From assembly GCA_018378255.1 (NCBI GenBank), contig JAGZXV010000125.1, positions 1-17,460 on the forward strand: DNA of 17,460 bases, read 5' to 3'. The stretch is from Clostridiaceae bacterium. Lineage in GTDB: Bacteria; Bacillota; Clostridia; Lachnospirales; Lachnospiraceae. Below are positions 15,484-17,460 of the stretch, one piece after another; the first letter of the stretch is position 1, and each line of letters begins with the position of its first letter. The notes beneath the pieces are model-generated. The model did not search any database. It was not told the origin of the DNA and worked only from the letters and a program-made list of their open reading frames with translations. The translations under genes were made by a program, and so were the position numbers.

Positions 15484-15939
15484 CTATTTCATAACGCCGC
15501 CCTGAGGTTTATCAAATCCCGGATTAAACGCATAGAAATTCTTGCTGTCGAGTTTCTCCTGGCAAATCCTGAGAGCTTCGCCGAAACGCTGGAAATGAAC
15601 GATTTCACGTTCTCTCAAGTACCGGATTGGATCGCATACTTCCGGATCCTTTACCACCCGCAGAATGTTATCATATGTGGTTCTGGCCTTTTGCTCTGCC
15701 GCCATGTCTTCATGGAGATCTGTAATAATATCGCCTTTGGACTGGAACTCGCAGGCGTTAAATGGAATTCCTCCTGCTGCCTGCGGCCAGATACCGTTCG
15801 TATGATCGATATAGTAAGGACCTAAGCCCGAATCCGCAATCTGCTCTGCTGTCAGCCCTTTGGTTAACTGATGGACGATAGCAGCAATAATTTCCCAGTG
15901 CGCAAGTTCGCCGGGTGTCTGAAGGTGGCTGTTTAACAT
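15484..15939 (-). pseudogene. 5'-truncated CotJC/manganese-catalase-type spore coat gene
   Basis: 151 codons that match the last two thirds of CotJC-type manganese catalases: ELAHWEIIAAIVHQL, then YYIDHTNGIWPQAAGG, HEDMAAEQKARTTYDNIL, REREIVHFQRFGEALR and the end NFYAFNPGFDK. Full proteins have about 190 residues, so roughly 60 N-terminal residues are missing, among them the first glutamate ligand of the di-manganese site. The later ligands E11/H14, E82 and H115 are kept. The frame is open a little further upstream to a stop at 15991-15993, but that part has no family resemblance, and ATG 15939 has no ribosome binding site. Similarity begins about at codon 10 (near 15910). The missing part is replaced by the terminator and repressor gene of a recombinase-bearing element, so an insertion rather than random decay is likely. 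No other damage is seen in the remaining frame. Confidence 0.75.
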
Positions 15940-15960
15940 CTGTTTTCCATAAACATTAAT

Positions 15961-15986
15961 AAAAGCGGGAAAATTTACTCTCCCGC
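15961..15986 (-). terminator. Terminator of the XRE gene at the junction with cotJC
   Basis: On the - strand GCGGGA (15986-15981), a 10-base loop, TCCCGC (15970-15965) and TTTT (15964-15961). It sits between the repressor gene and the truncated coat gene and belongs to the inserted side of the junction. Confidence 0.65.
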
Positions 15987-16064
15987 CCTTTTAGTTCACG
16001 GTCGGTGTTACAACCGCATTAAAGTGTGTCACACATCTGACAGAAAGCAAATATCAAACACACT

Positions 16065-16304
16065 CTAGTCCTCCGGATCCAGATCATCAAAGATATCTGA
16101 GTCATAAAATTCACGAATGCTGATCCCCAAACCTTCTGCAATTTTCTTAATGTTAGCAATTCCCGGATTTTTGCTTTTTCCATTCAGAATACTTTTTACC
16201 GTCGAAGACGGCATCCCGGTCAAATAAATCAATGCATATTCTGACAGTTTCCGTTCTTTACATAATTCTCTCACCCTTTTGATTGTTGCCTCTTGTATTG
16301 TCAT
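16065..16304 (-). CDS. XRE-family repressor-like regulator
   Basis: 79 residues, ATG 16304 behind AAGGAGATG. A Cro/C1-type helix-turn-helix covers residues 8-66 (LSEYALIYLTGMPSSTVKSI, then NIKKIAEGLGISIREFYDSD), with an acidic end. Size and content fit the single-domain repressors of integrative elements. It is divergent from the small gene at 16466; between them lie its promoter and a perfect inverted repeat (16362-16383) that may be its operator. Together with the recombinase at 16908 it suggests the control end of a mobile element. Confidence 0.8.
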   Translation of the reverse strand: MTIQEATIKRVRELCKERKLSEYALIYLTGMPSSTVKSILNGKSKNPGIANIKKIAEGLGISIREFYDSDIFDDLDPED

Positions 16305-16328
16305 GCTTTCATCTCCTTACATAATCTA

Positions 16329-16383
16329 AATATAATACATCCATAATGTTTAAGCAAATTATTTTTACAGATTATTGTAAAAA
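16329..16383 (-). promoter_or_regulatory. Promoter of the XRE gene with a candidate operator
   Basis: On the - strand TTGCTT (16357-16352), 17 bases, TATATT (16334-16329). Just upstream lies the perfect repeat TTTTTACA (16362-16369), 6 bases, TGTAAAAA (16376-16383). Its place between two divergent genes fits an operator for the repressor. Confidence 0.5.
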
Positions 16384-16465
16384 GATGTTTTTTTCTTATT
16401 TCTCCGTTTTTTCTCAATCATATTTCTTCTTTTTTATCACATACTACTAACGGAGGTGATGATCG

Positions 16466-16612
16466 ATGAACGATTTATATGTGCACTCTGACACCGACTC
16501 CTATGGAGATGGAGATGTTCCGGAAGTTGATACAGAACCATATCAAATGAAGATTGTGGAGCCGCTGCCGGAATCATCCAGACCCCGGAGGGACGGCCCG
16601 GGCGGAGAATAG
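16466..16612 (+). CDS. Small acidic protein of the recombinase element
   Basis: 48 residues, ATG 16466, 5 bases after GGAGGTGATG. It begins MNDLYVHSDTDSYGDGDVPE and ends in a proline/arginine/glycine tail (SSRPRRDGPGGE). It is strongly acidic at the N-terminus, has no membrane helix, and I recognise no family. It is the first gene divergent from the repressor and upstream of the serine recombinase, a place where excision factors are sometimes found; that role is only a guess. The terminator at 16612 starts on its stop codon. Confidence 0.5.
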   Translation: MNDLYVHSDTDSYGDGDVPEVDTEPYQMKIVEPLPESSRPRRDGPGGE

Positions 16613-16633
16613 GGGGGCGAAAGCCTCCCTTTT
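16612..16633 (+). terminator. Terminator overlapping a stop codon
   Basis: GGGGGGC (16612-16618), GAAA tetraloop, GCCTCCC (16623-16629) and TTTT. The first G is the last base of the TAG of the 48-residue gene. Confidence 0.75.
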
Positions 16634-16781
16634 AGTTCTCTTCCCCTTCATGCATATAATTCTGTGTGATCAGTTTTATAATATTCTCCAGTGTCTGCTC
16701 CCTCTCCTTCTCACCAACAGGCCTGGCATCATCATCAATTTTTAATATACTGTTTCCAATTCTCATCTCCATGACAACCAT
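16632..16781 (-). CDS. Small hypothetical protein of the recombinase element
   Basis: 49 residues, start chosen at ATG 16781, 8 bases behind AGGAGG; the longer frame to 16835 lacks a site. The sequence MVVMEMRIGNSILKIDDDAR is followed by a charged helix (EKEREQTLENIIKLITQNY). It is similar in layout to small proteins that accompany serine recombinases in Clostridia, but I cannot name a family. It is convergent with the 48-residue gene and divergent from the recombinase. Confidence 0.55.
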   Translation of the reverse strand: MVVMEMRIGNSILKIDDDARPVGEKEREQTLENIIKLITQNYMHEGEEN

Positions 16782-16907
16782 GTGATCCACCTCCTGATAA
16801 TATGTATGCGGCCCTGGTTGTACTTTTTGCTCCATTTATGCCCAGCACCGGCAAAGAGGGCATTTTTCATTCCCTTATCCACATACAATCAATAAGGAGA
16901 TGATCAA

Positions 16908-17460
16908 ATGCTTAACCCAAACGGTGTTTATTTTGCCTATTTACGCAAATCCCGGGAAGACAGGGATGCGGAACTATGGGGTGCGGAAGATACGCTGGCG
17001 CGTCATGAATACATCATAAATGACCTGGCCACCCGTCACCATATAACAATATCAAAATGGTTCCGGGAAATTGTTTCCGGAGAAACCATCACGGACCGGC
17101 CGCAGATGCAGCTCCTTTTGTCCCACATCGAAGTCCAGCACCCCGACGGCGTGCTGGTGGTTGAGGTGGAGCGTCTGAGCCGCGGTAATCCCCAGGATCA
17201 GGGCAGGGTGACCGATACCTTTAAATACGCCGGAACCCTGATCATAACCCCCACGAAAATTTACGATCTGCAAAAAGAAAATGATGAAGAATGGCTGGAT
17301 TTCGGTTTAATGCGCAGCCGGATGGAATACCGGACCATTAAACGCAGAATGCAGAATGGCCGGACCACATCCGCCATGCAGGGAAAATACATCGGCAATA
17401 TTCCGCCATACGGCTGGATCAGAAAAAAACTGGATCACGAAAAGGGATATACCCTGGCCC
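16908..17460 (+). CDS. Large serine recombinase, N-terminal part (runs off the window)
   Basis: 184 codons are visible from ATG 16908, behind AAGGAGATG. Residues 7-20 (VYFAYLRKSREDRD) carry the catalytic serine S15 in the R-K-S-R-E-D motif. VEVERLSRGN (85-94) holds the second conserved arginine motif, and IPPYGW (165-170) opens the Recombinase (pfam07508-type) domain, so this is a large integrase rather than a small resolvase. These enzymes integrate and excise phages, skin elements and conjugative transposons at specific sites. It lies about 1 kb from the truncated coat gene, as integrases usually lie next to their attachment site. The zinc-ribbon and coiled-coil parts would be beyond the window. 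Confidence 0.9.
   Translation, partial: MLNPNGVYFAYLRKSREDRDAELWGAEDTLARHEYIINDLATRHHITISKWFREIVSGETITDRPQMQLLLSHIEVQHPDGVLVVEVERLSRGNPQDQGRVTDTFKYAGTLIITPTKIYDLQKENDEEWLDFGLMRSRMEYRTIKRRMQNGRTTSAMQGKYIGNIPPYGWIRKKLDHEKGYTLA

Noticed and set aside
1..17460. CRISPR array, rRNA or tRNA genes
   Set aside because: No regularly spaced direct repeats, and no tRNA or rRNA signatures were seen on either strand.

Overview
The window looks like a chromosome segment of a spore-forming, anaerobic Firmicute, most likely a Clostridia member of the Lachnospiraceae type. The grounds are strong AAGGAGG-type ribosome binding sites, AT-rich intergenic DNA, a CotJC/manganese-catalase-type spore coat gene, a DUF1540 protein, a gluconate 5-dehydrogenase close to that of Gram-positive bacteria, and tail genes of the kind found in clostridial siphophages. 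No 16S gene or other taxonomic marker is present, so this placement is an inference.

Layout. (1) Positions 1-3243 hold an AT-rich stretch with three paralogous tail-fibre genes. They share a ~74-residue N-terminal module but have unrelated C-terminal parts. Only the third (2467-3243) has a normal start; the first lacks ATG/GTG at the homologous position and the second is frameshifted in a run of seven A. (2) Positions 3328-9334 are a tightly packed + strand tail-tip module: FnIII-like protein, two tail-tip/hub candidates (the second resembles DUF5048 proteins), a short structural protein, a glycine-rich adhesin, a 113-residue protein and a CD1375-type micro-protein. An endolysin with choline/glucan-binding-type repeats follows (9435-10613). 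No holin, capsid or integrase gene for this prophage is visible. (3) Positions 10614-11461 are non-coding: a 3' remnant of an IS256-family transposase, a likely sigma-A promoter over a perfect AT palindrome, and a compactly paired leader region. (4) Positions 11462-14736 are host-like: a conserved hypothetical gene, a GntR/FCD regulator with a gluconate 5-dehydrogenase (one - strand operon with a double operator in front), and three very small genes. (5) Positions 14923-17460 hold a DUF1540 gene, a 5'-truncated cotJC-type gene, an XRE repressor, two small genes and the start of a large serine recombinase that runs off the window.

The most interesting idea is at the right end. The cotJC-type gene has lost its N-terminal part and ribosome binding site exactly where the XRE/serine-recombinase element begins. 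This is the geometry of a skin-like element that interrupts a sporulation gene and could be excised during sporulation. The second is the left end, where silent tail-fibre cassettes sit beside one intact copy, suggesting exchange or slippage of fibre tips. Both are inferences from this window alone.
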